Of a DNA stretch of 64,000 bases, positions 11,538 through 21,257 are shown in pieces. The notes beneath the pieces were generated by a model, which saw nothing but the letters and a program-made list of their open reading frames with translations, made no database searches and was not told where the DNA came from. The stretch lies in contig CM077665.1 in the NCBI GenBank assembly GCA_039707655.1, forward strand, positions 315,084,486 through 315,148,485, written 5' to 3'. The stretch comes from Elymus sibiricus. Its lineage: Eukaryota; Streptophyta; Magnoliopsida; Poales; Poaceae. Made by a program: the position numbers and the translations under genes. The first letter of the stretch is position 1, and each line of letters starts with the position of its first letter.

Positions 11538-12290
11538 GTCAGCAGGCTTCCATGCGAAGATGTCCCAGTTCTCACGGAGGAACTGGATGAGCTCGGCTTC
11601 CTATTTGCTGTCGAGTGTCGTCGAGATGTTGGTCGGGGCAGCAATTGAATCTGTCGGGTGAATGTTCACTTTCTTCACTTCTCCTGCCGACTGAAAAGCT
11701 GACTCAGAAGCGGGCTTCTTAGCGCGCAACAGGTCGGAAGGATCAGCGTTTTTCTTGTACTCTTCCAATTCAACCATAGCCATCTGATGATCGGCGATCT
11801 TGGAGCCCTGCTGAAGGCACTCCTCAGCCCTCTGTCGATTGCCAGTGACTGTGATCACACCCTTGGGTCCGGGCATCTTCAGCTTGAGATACACGTAACA
11901 TGGACGGGCCATGAAACGGGCATAAGCCGGACGACCAAGGATGGCGTGGTATGCGCTCTAGAAGTCCACCACTTCAAATGTCAATTTTTCCTTGCGAAAA
12001 TGCTTATTGTCACCAAACACAACATCCAACGCTATTTGACTGAGTGAACGGGCCTTTTTCCCAGGGATGACGCCATGGAACTGCATGTTGCTTTCACTGA
12101 GTCGGGACATCGGAATGCCCATCCCCTTGAGGGTATCTGCATATAGGATGTTCAGACCGCTCCCACCGTCCATCAAAACCTTGCGGAGTCGAGTGCCCCC
12201 CACGACTGGGTCCACCACCAGCGCTTGCCGCCCGGGGGTAGCGATATGCGCAGGGTGATCTGACTGATCAAACGTGATAGCAGTCTGAGA
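11538..12290 (-). pseudogene. Element B aspartic protease region
   Basis: The retropepsin-like active-site motif is VLMDGGSGLNILYADTLKGM near 12180-12120, a DGG variant of D[TS]G common in this lineage. It is followed by the expected HAILGRPAYARFMA block at about 11950-11900 and a linker into RT (WDIFAWKPADMPGVP, about 11575-11530). Two TAG stops (11958, 11601) cut the region. It would process the polyprotein. Confidence 0.8.
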
Positions 12291-12293
12291 CTA

Positions 12294-14477
12294 CTTGAGA
12301 TATGTGGGGGTAGAGGGAACCGCCATGTTAACCTCCCTGTTGATAACTTTCAGTCGACTCTTGCTCTCAACATCAGCAAAAATCAACAGAGTGGCATTGA
12401 CCTCAGGAAACTCTTCTTTATCTTCTTCATCCTCCTTTTCAGGGTCTTTTTCACTCGACTGGCTCTCTTTGAATTGTTGGATCAGCAAACGGCACTGTCG
12501 AGTGGTATGCTTTGGCAATATTAAATTGCCCTCTTCATCTTTCCTCGTGTGGATTGCACACGGTAAATCCATAACATCTGTACCCGATTGATTCTTTGAC
12601 TTCTTGGGGGTGAACTTAGTTTTGGATTTTCCTTTATTTTTGGCCTGTGCCGCCAGAGCGGCCGCTTCTGCCGGAGCAGGGGGATCAGCCTTGCGCTTCT
12701 GCTTCCGATTGGAATTTCCGCCTGCATCATTGTCGACTGCTTTTCCTTTACCGCTTCGGAGGCGGTCCTCTTCTTCACCATTGGCGTACCGAGTGGCAAT
12801 CTCCATCATCTTGCTCAGAGAAATATCACCAGTGCGACCAAACTTCAGATAGAGCTCTCTGTATCAAACACCAGCCTTGAAGGCGCAAACAGCCTGATGT
12901 TTGGAAACATTCTCCACCGTGTGATGCAGGGTGGACCAGCGCTGAATGTAGTCTCGCAAGGTCTCATTGGGCTTCTGAACACAATGCTGCAAATCAATCA
13001 AACCAGCCGGACGTTTACAGGTGCCTTCAAAGGTTCTGATAAACACTCGGGCCAAATCCTCCCAGCAATAGATGCTAGAGGGAGCCAAACGATTCAACCA
13101 AGCTCTGGCCGAACCATCTAACATCAGGGACAAATGCTTCATGGCTATGTTGTCGTTTCCTCCACCAATCTGCACGGCCACTCGGTAATCATCTAACCAT
13201 GTCTCGGGCTTCGTCTCGCCAGAAAACTTGCTAATTCCAGCCGCCAACCTAAAGTTGGGGGGAATCTCTGCAGAGCGAATGGCCCTGCTAAAACACTCGG
13301 GACCAGACACAACAGCTCCACTTCCACTCGGATAGTCTCCGTTATAACCATCTCTGTGGGCTCTGCCTCTGTCGACCCGTCTTTGAGCAAGGACATCCCT
13401 TGCGTCAAATCCAGGATTCCGCTCATCACCGAACGGGCGCCTATCATCATTGTGCCGGGGCACGTATGAACCACTCCGCGGAGGAGAAAACGCTCGACGG
13501 CGGTCATCGCGGTGATAACGGGGAGCAAGCTGATCTCGCCTCTGATCTCTGTACCGATCTTCATGGTAACCTCAGCCTCTTTGGCGCAGACGTGACCCAG
13601 GGCTGTGGGCCGACTGAACTGTCTCCGCCCCGGGCGAATTGTTATGTAATCTGTTCTGTGACTGAGAAACAGCCGCATTCTGCTGTTGCGCTGCCTCGAG
13701 CAGCGTTCTGATCTGCTGCAAACCTCTACCAGCCTCTGACCGAGACGGTTGGATAGAATCTGCAATCCTTGCAGCAGCTGCAACATTCAAGACTGGAGTA
13801 CGGAATACCTCGACGTTATTCCGAGATCCACTCGGAAACAACTGTCGCTGATGTCGATTGGGATGCGGTGGACGCTGTCGAGCGCGCTCGTCGAGTGCTT
13901 CTTGCATCTCTCTGAGTCGAAGGCGAGTAGCCTCCATGGCCTGGGCCTCAGCAGTCGTGCCAACGATGGGAGTATGGAGAACATCCTCATCCCGGCACTG
14001 CTGATCATTCGACGTTCCACCAATCTCGCGCCTGGCGTGGTTGAAGCCAGGCGGCGGACTCTGATGAGAGCCAGCCATAAGAACTTCAGCCGCAGGATCG
14101 CAGCTCTCGCACTCGGAGGGAACGCCAGACCGATCTGACGCCGAGTCGAACACGCCGAGAAGTGACTCGGCGGGCTCGATGGCCGCAATCTGCGGGGACG
14201 AAGCCTGGCGGGCCGCCGCATGTCGCACCCAACGCTGTAGCCGCGAACGACCGGATCGCTTGCGGCGATGAACAGCATGGAGGGCCGACACGTACGGAGT
14301 CGACGGCTGAAGGAGAAGAACACTGCAGGAGCTTGCGCAGAAGTGCGTCGCCCCGCGACTCGGGAGCGCCTCAACGTACAGAGGCGCCTCCCGGAGCCAT
14401 GCCGAATCGTCGGCGATGAAGGTGAGCGCTCCAAGATGGATCTCGTGGCCCAGGAACAAATCATCGCCGGAAGACAT
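12294..14477 (-). pseudogene. Element B gag region
   Basis: The N-terminal part is long and low in complexity (14477 to about 13300), with an Arg/Asp-rich stretch (RYRDQRRDQLAPRYHRDDRR). The retrotransposon gag core follows at about 13280-12870 with FRLAAGISKFSGETKPETWL, ARAWLNRL, FEGTCKRPAGLIDLQ and ETLRDYIQRWSTL. After the stop at 12864 the frame continues with YRELYLKFGRTGDISL and a Lys-rich tail (12809-12294). I see no clear CCHC knuckle. It would form the virus-like particle core that packages the element's RNA. Confidence 0.85.
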
Positions 14478-14527
14478 GACAAAGGAGAAAAAAATGCAAC
14501 CTCGCCGGAAGTCGCTTAGACGCCTGC

Positions 14528-14545
14528 CCCACGGTGGGCGCCAAC
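14528..14545 (-). other. Element B primer binding site
   Basis: On the - strand directly after the 5' LTR end (CATGACA) comes GTTGGCGCCCACCGTGGGGC. A TGGCGCCCA-type site next to the LTR is a common non-methionine primer site of plant gypsy elements. I cannot name the tRNA with certainty. Confidence 0.7.
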
Positions 14546-15127
14546 TGTCATGGGAACGAGTCTGACAGTAGAAGGTAGGGGTACGTAAGGAGAGGGTAGA
14601 GTCCTAGCTACGGCGAGGGTGTACACATAGATGTATGAGTTCAGGCCCCTCTCGTGGAGGAAAAAGCCCTACGTCTCAGGTGCTCGGGAGCTCTTTGTCG
14701 AGTGTAATAGGAGTATCGTTACAGGGGATGCCAACCAACCCTTATGCCAGAGGGGAGGGGTGGCTTATATAGAGCGCGCTGCCCCTCATAAGTGTCCAGC
14801 GTTTAAGGGTCAGATCGTGGTTATAAAGACGTACGTTACTGGTAACGTACAACATAAATGCTATTAATGGTCTTGATGAACGCCTGCCCGTTAGCCTCCC
14901 TGGGGTGACTTCTGGGCTTCTGTGGTCGACTGTCTTCTGGTCCTTCCGAGTGAAAGGTAAGCGTCGAGTGAAAAGGTACCTCCGAGTGTATATTGTCGAG
15001 TGACTTGTATGTCTTGGCGATTTCAGTCGGAGACTTCCTTGTAGCCCTTAAGCTTTCTGGGGCAGTGTCCTTAGGTAGGGCATGTAGGTCAGGCCTATGA
15101 CCCTACCCTAGGTACATATCCCCATCA
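14546..15127 (-). repeat. Element B 5' LTR with promoter
   Basis: 582 bp, TG...CA in element orientation, matching the 3' LTR. A TATA box (TATATAA on the - strand, 14765-14771) precedes a GC-rich leader and is the likely start region for gag-pol RNA. Confidence 0.93.
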
Positions 15128-15575
15128 GTCCATCCGCACCACCGCAACTAAGCCCACCGGCGAGACCCCATTCTTCCTCGTCTACGGAGCCGAAGATGTC
15201 CTCCCCCACGAGATCAAGCACCGATCCCCGCGGGTCTTGGCATTTGACGAGGAGCGTCAGGATGCTGCGCGGGGAACGGACCTTGTTCTTGGAGAGGAGG
15301 CACATCGTCGGGCCTCGCTCCGAGCTGCGCAGTATCAGCAAGCGTTATGGCGCTACCACTGCCGCAACATCCGCTCCAGGACCCTCGAAGTCGGTGACCT
15401 CGTCCTGAGGCGGGTTCTCTCCAGGGAGGGCTTGCACAAGCTCTCGCCCATGTGGGAGGGCCCGTTCAAGGTCGTTCATGTCTCCAGGCCTGGCGCCGTG
15501 CGCCTGGAGACTCAGGATGGGGTCCCCATCCAGAATGCCTGGAACATCCAGCACCTCCGGAAGTTCTACCCGTGA
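15128..15575 (+). pseudogene. Element A pol, C-terminal part of integrase resumed after element B
   Basis: Bases 15128-15132 repeat the GTCCA that ends at 2024. Coding resumes at 15133 in the same frame as the left part (IRTTATKPTGETPFFLVYG), the standard continuation of a Ty3/gypsy integrase core. The remainder is the integrase C-terminal region with the GPFKVVHV and HLRKFYP signatures that close such polyproteins, ending in TGA at 15573-15575. There are no stops inside this 147-codon part. It cannot be translated here because its start lies 13 kb away behind element B. Confidence 0.9.
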
Positions 15576-16139
15576 CACTCTCACATAATAATGAGCGGGA
15601 TGTATACGCCCGGAGCCCCCCGAGGATGAGGAGGGGTTCCTCCCACGCAATGTGGCAGCCACAGCCCAGAGCTGGCGGAGAAGTCAACACTGCCCATCAA
15701 TGGCTATGCCCATGCAACGTGGATGCCCTACGCTCAACGTTGGGGGAAGACGAAGACTAGTCTAGGTGCCGGACGCGGCCGTTATTTACTTTTCTCCTGA
15801 TTGGATTTGCCAACCTTTATAAAACTAAACTCGGGGTTTTTCCAAATCACGCTTTAAAGGGAAGGGTCAAAGATTTGTTTTCATTGACATTCCTTGTGTT
15901 GCTTTCTCTTTCTCTGAGTCAAGCACTCGCCTGCTCCCCTCCCCCTCATACCCCGCGAGCGGGGGCTGGGGGGCACGGTGCTTACACCTCGCCAAGGCCT
16001 TGGCGCCCGTATCCTCGCACGGTACTCACGGACGAGTCAGCAGGCGCCTGTCGTCTTTTACTCGCTCGGGGGCTCTGTTCACGGCCCGACGCGCCGTCTT
16101 GGAAAGGAAACAAAATTTTAATTTTTCTTGCGACAGCTT
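15576..16139 (+). other. Element A 3' untranslated region, unique part
   Basis: No credible gene. The stretch is GC-rich up to 15780, then contains a T-rich block (15780-15930) and a G-rich palindrome-like segment (CCCGCGAGCGGGGGCTGGGG, about 15953-15972). Confidence 0.6.
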
Positions 16140-16830
16140 GAGCGTCTAAGGGGGCTCCTGAGCATCGCGCCTTAGGAGCCTTACCGGTCATAAGGCCACT
16201 CGCCCTCCTGATGTCGTCCTTGGTTTCCGATCGGCATCAGGAGTGTCGGGGCCTCGCCCCATGAAGTGCGTCCTTGGTTTCCGGTCGTACCTAACGGTGG
16301 TGGGGAAATGTGCGGGACTGGGACCTGTCGACGTAGGGCTACTTGAACGACAACTCGGAGCCTCAGGAGGCCTCAGGAAGCCCGACCTTTCTGGGGCAGG
16401 AAGCAAAACTTTCGGGGGCCGCTTGAGCGTCTAAGGGGGCTCCTGAGCATCGCGCCTCAGGAGCCTTACCGGTCATAAGGCCACTCGCCCTCCTGATGTC
16501 GTCCTTGGTTTCCGGTCGGCATCAGGAGTGTCGGGGCCTCGCCCCGTGTAGTGCGTCCTTGGTTTCTGGTCGTACCTAACGGTGGTGGGGAAATGTGCGG
16601 GACTGGGACCTGCCGACGTAGAGCTGCTTGAGTGTTGAAGGGGGCCCCTGAGCATCGCGCCTCAGAAGCCTTACCGGTCGAAAAGCCACTCGCCCCTTGA
16701 GGTCGTCCTTGGTTTCCGGTCGGCATCAAGGGTGTCGGGGCCTCGCCACGTGAGGAGCGTCCAGGTGAACTGGTCGTACCTTACGACGGTAGGGAAATGT
16801 GCGGGACTGGGACCTGCAGACACAGAGCAC
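16140..16830 (+). repeat. Element A tandem repeats (three irregular units)
   Basis: The start TAAGGGGGCTCCTGAGCATC and following GCGCC recurs near 16147, 16430 and 16639 (diverged). Each unit continues through GCCTTACCGGTCATAAGGCC, GTCCTTGGTTTCCGGTCGGC and GGGGAAATGTGCGGGACTGG. Unit lengths are about 283, 209 and 170 bp. Position and type parallel element B's array, but the sequences are unrelated. Confidence 0.8.
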
Positions 16831-17158
16831 CGACAGAGCCCCCAACCCACCTCTCTCGCAAGAAGGAGAAGCCCGTCAGGCGAACGGACCCTCCGAGCGC
16901 CACAGCCGTGCCTCCACAACAGAGAAGCATACCGCGAGCACATCAAGCTAAGTATCCTAACCGCGACCGGAAGGAAATTCCAACTAACAGAATGCAAAAG
17001 GTACTGATAAAAGAGGGCAATCACCCAAGTCCATTACACGCCCGCAGGGCCTTCCCTTGTTTCTTTGGCTACAGGATCAGCAGAAGAGGAGGAGAAAGAA
17101 AGTGAAGGGGCCCCACGGGGGCTGCCGCCTCAAGAGCACGGCGTCCGCGCACCCGCGC
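16831..17158. other. Element A spacer between repeats and antisense gene
   Basis: About 330 bp without a recognisable gene. On the - strand this would be the 3' untranslated part of the antisense B3-like gene. Confidence 0.5.
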
Positions 17159-17997
17159 TCAGTCGGTGTCTTCCTCCTCCTTCACGGTCCCGTGGAGGCG
17201 TGCCGGCACGGACGCCCCTGAAGCAGAAGAACAGCGCCGCGGCGGCTGGCTACCCCCCGAGGTCCGGGCGCGTCGGCGTGGTGGCGCGTCATAGCTGCTA
17301 TCGCTGCTGTCGCTCGGGCTCTCTTCGGAAGGGGTGCCGCTGCCGCTGGAGGCACGGTGCCCGTCGCGAAGGGCGAGCTCACCTCCAAGATCGGCGCGGC
17401 CGATGTCCTCCGGGCAGCACCCCAGACGCTCGCCCTCTTCCCTGAAAATCTTGACGAAGAGCGTCGCCTCCCCGTCATACTTGAAGTGGAGGGTGCGCCT
17501 CCCCTTTAGGCCTCGAGCGCGGGCGAACGTTTGCCACCCGCGGTTCAAGTACACGTAGCCTCCGGGGGTGACCTCGACCTCCACTCAAGACGCCGCGTTG
17601 CAGCAACCGTCGGCCTGCAGCCATAGGCCGGCGGGCCCTCCGGCTGGCAGCGCCCCCGCGAAGAAGTTCGGGAGTTGGAACCAAGCGGCCTCTGGCCTTT
17701 CAGCCCACATCACGAACTCCTGGGCCGAGTCGGCCGAATGGAGCCGCGGGCGCGGCGGCCAGGCGGCCACCGCCGATCTCCCACCTCGGCCGCCACCGCC
17801 GCGGCCGGTGTAGCCGCCCCCGTTGGGCGACCTCCAACCGCGGCCGCCGATGGCGATCCCAGGGCGCGCAGAACCACGGCCGCGCTCGCTGGGAACCACC
17901 GAGGGCGACCGCGGCCCCTCCTGGGCGGCGAAGCAGCGGTGCCCTCCTCGGAGGCCTTCCCCTTCTCAGCGGCAGAGAACTTCCTCACCGACGCCAT
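17159..17997 (-). pseudogene. Antisense passenger gene of element A: B3 DNA-binding-domain-like protein, broken
   Basis: Reading starts at ATG 17997 (MASVRKFSAAEKGKASEEG), is Arg/Gly-rich, shifts frame near 17900 (one base missing), then continues to TGA at 17159-17161. A second lesion is TGA at 17585-17587, where TGG (Trp) fits. The central region resembles a plant B3 domain: WFQLPNFFAGALP, PAGLWLQADG, (stop)VEVEV, GYVYLNRGWQTFARARGL and LHFKYDGEATLFVKIF. B3 domains bind DNA in plant transcription factors. The C-terminal third is Ser/Asp/Glu- and Arg-rich (SSDSSYDAPPRRRAR). The gene is opposite to pol, with its own TATA box at 18075-18081. I infer a former element-borne DNA-binding protein; its target and role are unknown. 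Confidence 0.7.
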
Positions 17998-18074
17998 TAC
18001 TGAGGGAGCAACGGATTGGATAGGGGAAGGCAAAGAAGACGAAGGTGGGTGAGGGTTTTCTCGCCCTCGCCAGC

Positions 18075-18081
18075 TTATATA
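18075..18081 (-). promoter_or_regulatory. TATA box of the antisense B3-like gene
   Basis: TATATAA on the - strand lies about 80 bp upstream of the ATG at 17997, in a GC-rich setting. It lies outside the LTR and points away from it, so it would drive antisense transcription independently of the LTR. Confidence 0.55.
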
Positions 18082-18389
18082 CAGCCAAGGGCCGCCCCAC
18101 GTCCCCTCGCGTTCTCGGGCGCGTGCGGTTTCTGAAGGGTCACGTCCGCATGGCACGAAGCGGCGGCATCATTCAAGAGAGGGCAATGATGGCCGGCGCC
18201 ACACGCGGGCATCGCGCCGGTCTAGCTTGGAACGGCTACTGACTCCCTCGGGGAGCGGGGGCATCATCACCCAGTCATTCGACGCGTGTAAAGCCTGGCC
18301 CGCAGGCGATTGGGGCCCGCGGCGCTTCGGGCCGTCCTCAAGGCTTCGCCCGAAAGCCATCTCGAGCGCGCCTTGGGCCCAGGGGCTAC
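18082..18389 (+). other. Element A region before the 3' LTR, ending in a polypurine tract
   Basis: No gene seen. The last bases (AGGGGCTAC, 18381-18389) form a short purine-rich tract directly before the LTR, similar in form to element B's GGGGGCTAA. Confidence 0.6.
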
Positions 18390-19278
18390 TGTCAGCGTCT
18401 TGGGAACGGGGGTACCCACACCTGCCTGCCTGCGACCCAGGGCATGGCCCACTTCACCAACCAAACGCAGCTGGGCGCGGCCCCACCTAGGGCAAGGCCC
18501 TCGCGAGGAGGAGCAGCATCAAGACCTGCAAGGGATGGGCCTCCTCAGGCCCCCTCCGGAGCGGCGGAGATCTCTATGCAAGGCCCGGCCTCGGCAGTCA
18601 AAGGTGACGCAAGGAAGGACAGGCGGGCGCCAGCACGCCAGATGGCACAGTTTCCCCTTTAGTGCAAGGGGAGCAGGACGTACGCGGGTTCCCAAAGCAC
18701 CCCCCAAAGGTTTCCATTCCGGTGCAACAAGACCGCAACCACCAGCCCCGCAGGACGGACGTCATCGCTGAGCCCGTCCCTGCGCCGTCGACAGCTACTT
18801 TGCAGGCGAAGACCGCCTTTGGACAGGGCGAGCACGTACCCTTGTCCCCCTTCGAAATTGGCCGTTGTGGGATCCCTTCCCGCCAATGCGATAAGGGAAG
18901 AGGACCCGAGCCACCGCTATATATAGAGGGTAGGCTGCATCGTAGAGGGGGATCCGCATCCACTCCACCACTCATCCACCACCAAGTCACAGAGGGCCCC
19001 GAACACCTCTGGGGAGCCCTCATGAGGCCCTGAAACACTGTACTTGTTCATCCACCCCACCTCTTCAAGAGGCAATCCACCAAAGCAGGAGTAGGGTATT
19101 ACGCTTCGCAGCGGCCCGAACCTGGGTAAACTGTCGTGTTCATCTTCTTCCTCGTCATCGTGCAAGTTTGCTGCTGTGTTCATCGAGTAGCAGGCTAGGT
19201 TGGGCGAAGCCGCTGGGGACCTTCGCACACGCCCCTGTGTTCGAATCTTAACGGTTTTGCGGAGCCTGAAATCCGACA
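18390..19278 (+). repeat. Element A 3' LTR
   Basis: It begins TGTCAGCGTCTTGGGAACGG after the polypurine tract and is taken to end at AAATCCGACA (19278), because TGTC...GACA forms the expected terminal inverted repeat. Length is about 889 bp. A TATA box (TATATATAG, about 18918-18926) lies in the middle. The right boundary is inferred, since the partner LTR is outside the window. Confidence 0.7.
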
Positions 19279-19582
19279 GGCGTGAGGAAGAGTCGGGTTT
19301 GGCGGGAGGGGCACGAGCTAGGGTTCTACCACGGGGCGGCTGCCCTTTATATGATGTCATGTAAATGACGGTTCTGCCCTCGACCAAACTAAAGAATTGC
19401 CCACCTTTTCCATCTGTAAAAATATCTGACGGTTTGGGTTGATCCATGAAATATCCAACGGACCGTGTCGCTCGGGATCGAGATCGAACGGCTGAGCTCG
19501 GTTGGCAAAACAAATCTGACGGCCCAAATGCTCCGGTGAATGTGGGAGCTCGGTTTTACACAGCTCTCTAACTATGGTATGT
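19279..19582 (-). promoter_or_regulatory. Short remnant with promoter-like sequence
   Basis: About 300 bp between element A's LTR end and the LARD breakpoint. On the - strand it has TATAAAGGGC (about 19343-19352) followed by a leader containing GAACCCTAGCT, like leaders of some plant housekeeping genes, and an upstream TGACATCA. It may be a gene promoter interrupted on both sides. No coding part is left. Confidence 0.3.
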
Positions 19583-21257
19583 GAACAGAGCCACTGGAGG
19601 TGACGCCGACGAGCATAGCGACGGCGACGGGGGCTGTTGCGTTGCGGCGGGCATGCGAAAACAGGAAGCTAGGGGAGTGTGCGTGCATGTGGAGGCGCGT
19701 GGGGATGCATGGGTGGGGGCCAGGTAAGATGACGGGGCTCCACATGAGCTTGTCTGGGCGTGGATGGATGGGTGCATGCGCGTGGTGCTACGGGCGAGCG
19801 GAAGCAGGGGCGCGACGAGGCTACGAGGGCGCGCGTGGGACCAGATGCATGCGGGTGTGCTTGTGTGGGCGAGCGCAGGCAAGGCAAGGCAAGGCACGCG
19901 TTTAGCTCGCTGCCATGGTCGCCCAAGGCGGACGTGGCTTCGGGCACGACGGAATCGGACGCTACAACGACGACATCAAACGGGATAGGGCTGGGATGAG
20001 CGGCTGCTCACTGAGAGGATGCTGATGAAGTTGAACGAGGTCGGCGGTGAACAGAGATGGCAGGAGGAGGCGCTGATCGACGGAGGCATTCGGGTGCGCG
20101 ATGAAGACAGAAGCAGAGGAGGAAGACGATGTTGAAGAGGTCGATCCCGAGCTCGTGGAGACACGCCCGTAGTGGAAGGAGACGAAGAGGACCCCGGTGG
20201 ACCTCTCCGCGATGGCAGAGGGTTGGAGACGCGCTGGTTCAAGCCGGGCATGAGCTTGAGCTCCACTCGGCCATGGCGTCGGCGTGCGCGAGGAGGTACC
20301 TACCTTGACGACGGAAGAGGGGGGAGAAGGAGGGAATAGGTAGAGAAGACCCCTAGGGCACCGGGGGCATGTTTTATAGGGGCTACGGGAGCTATCTCGG
20401 CCGTCAAATCAACGAAGGCGTCAACGTGGACTCCCTGGATGAGCTGCCGTACAGATGAAGAAGAAGAACAGAGGCTGATCGTTCATAGTAGGCTTGGTGG
20501 GCTGATCTCAACAGGTAAATGGCTTAGGTGGGCTTCTCTCTGTGTTTATTTCCTTTCCATTTCTCACAAACAGAAAAATATTGAGGAAAATGCACAGGGG
20601 GGGTTAGGAGTGGAATTGAACATGAGAGATATTTTCCTGCACTCAGAAAAAATACAAGGGATTTGATAAAATTGGTTTGGGGATTTTTACAAACTCTAAA
20701 TTCGGACAAGTTTGAATTTATTTCAAAGTTGCCTGAATTTAAAATCTAACCAAACCAAACCCAAAATGGCTGACATTTTAGAGGGTGTCCCTACGTAATA
20801 AGTATGATTTATGGACACAATAGGAACATTTATTTGAGCAATTACATTAGCTCTCAAATAAACAAAATGAATAGGGAAAGAAACAAAATTGCACTTTGAG
20901 ATATTGGATCTTGGGTGAAACCAAGTTGGAGTTGGAGCATCGGGAAAAAAATTGGTGTAGAGCTATATATGAAAATACATCAGGTTTATGGAAGGATCAA
21001 AGAGAAGGAGTAGGAGTTGGAATCACAATATCAAGAGGAGAAAAAGATCACAACAATATGAACATGATGCATGATGCAAAAATAAACTAAAACAAACATC
21101 ACATGGCATGCAAGTTTTGAAAAATGATGGCAACGGAGTGCCGATGCTATGCAGATGATGCGAATGATGCGATGACGAATGCGACAACCAAACGAATTAC
21201 ATGATGGCAACGGAATAAAAGGGGAATTTTCTGGAGCGTCGGTCTCGGGCTGTTACA
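19583..21257 (-). repeat. LARD 3' LTR, truncated
   Basis: Collinear with 27444-29119 (about 97-98% identical by eye) and ending in GGGCTGTTACA at 21257. Similarity stops abruptly at 19583, so the outer two thirds of this LTR were lost. Open frames inside are shared with the other LTR and are GC-rich chance frames. Confidence 0.9.

Larger units (their letters stand above)
8388..14477 (-). pseudogene. Element B gag-pol polyprotein, single frame with six nonsense codons
   Basis: From ATG at 14477 to TGA at 8388-8390 the frame never shifts (2030 codons including the stop). It is interrupted only at 13572-13574 (TGA), 12864-12866 (TGA), 12291-12293 (TAG), 11958-11960 (TAG), 11601-11603 (TAG) and 8727-8729 (TGA). 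By family context the original codons fit CGA (three times), CAG (twice, e.g. VDF-Q-SAYHAILGRP) and TGG (once, YLK-W-SQTAITFD). All are explained by C-to-T or G-to-A transitions, the change expected from deamination of methylated cytosine. Gag and pol share one frame, as is usual in Tat-type elements. The copy should be inactive for its own transposition. Confidence 0.9.
2025..15127 (-). mobile_element. Element B: complete Ty3/gypsy LTR retrotransposon (Tat-like) nested in element A
   Basis: It is bounded by two 582-bp LTRs and a perfect 5-bp duplication GTCCA (2020-2024 and 15128-15132). Read on the - strand the order is 5' LTR (15127-14546), primer binding site, gag-pol (14477-8388), 143-bp tandem array (about 8283-7145), an antisense gene (3155-6950 on +), polypurine tract and 3' LTR (2606-2025). 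By eye the LTRs differ at five positions, all transitions, so the insertion is recent. Gag-pol is one uninterrupted frame except for six nonsense codons, with no frameshifts. A tandem-repeat 3' region and an extra antisense gene are known from the Tat lineage of plant gypsy elements. I do not assign a family name. Confidence 0.93.
1..19278 (+). mobile_element. Element A: Ty3/gypsy LTR retrotransposon (Tat-like), 5' part outside window, split by element B
   Basis: The element reads left to right: end of reverse transcriptase and RNase H, integrase (to 2024, resuming at 15128), tandem repeats, an antisense B3-like gene (17159-17997), polypurine tract and a 3' LTR (18390-19278). Gag, most of RT and the 5' LTR lie before base 1. 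Pol is very GC-rich compared with nested element B. The order integrase, tandem repeats, antisense extra gene, LTR is characteristic of the plant Tat lineage, so I place A there by architecture and integrase similarity to B, not by phylogeny. Pol carries two premature TAG codons besides the insertion, so the copy is non-functional. Confidence 0.85.

Noticed and set aside
17585..18156. Separate minus-strand genes of 104 and 148 codons
   Set aside because: They are pieces of the single B3-like gene, split by one frameshift near 17900 and a TGA at 17585, plus read-through upstream of its ATG.
19600..19999. GC-rich frames on both strands (and the same at 27440-27861)
   Set aside because: They lie in the two LARD LTR copies, are shared by both, and resemble no protein.
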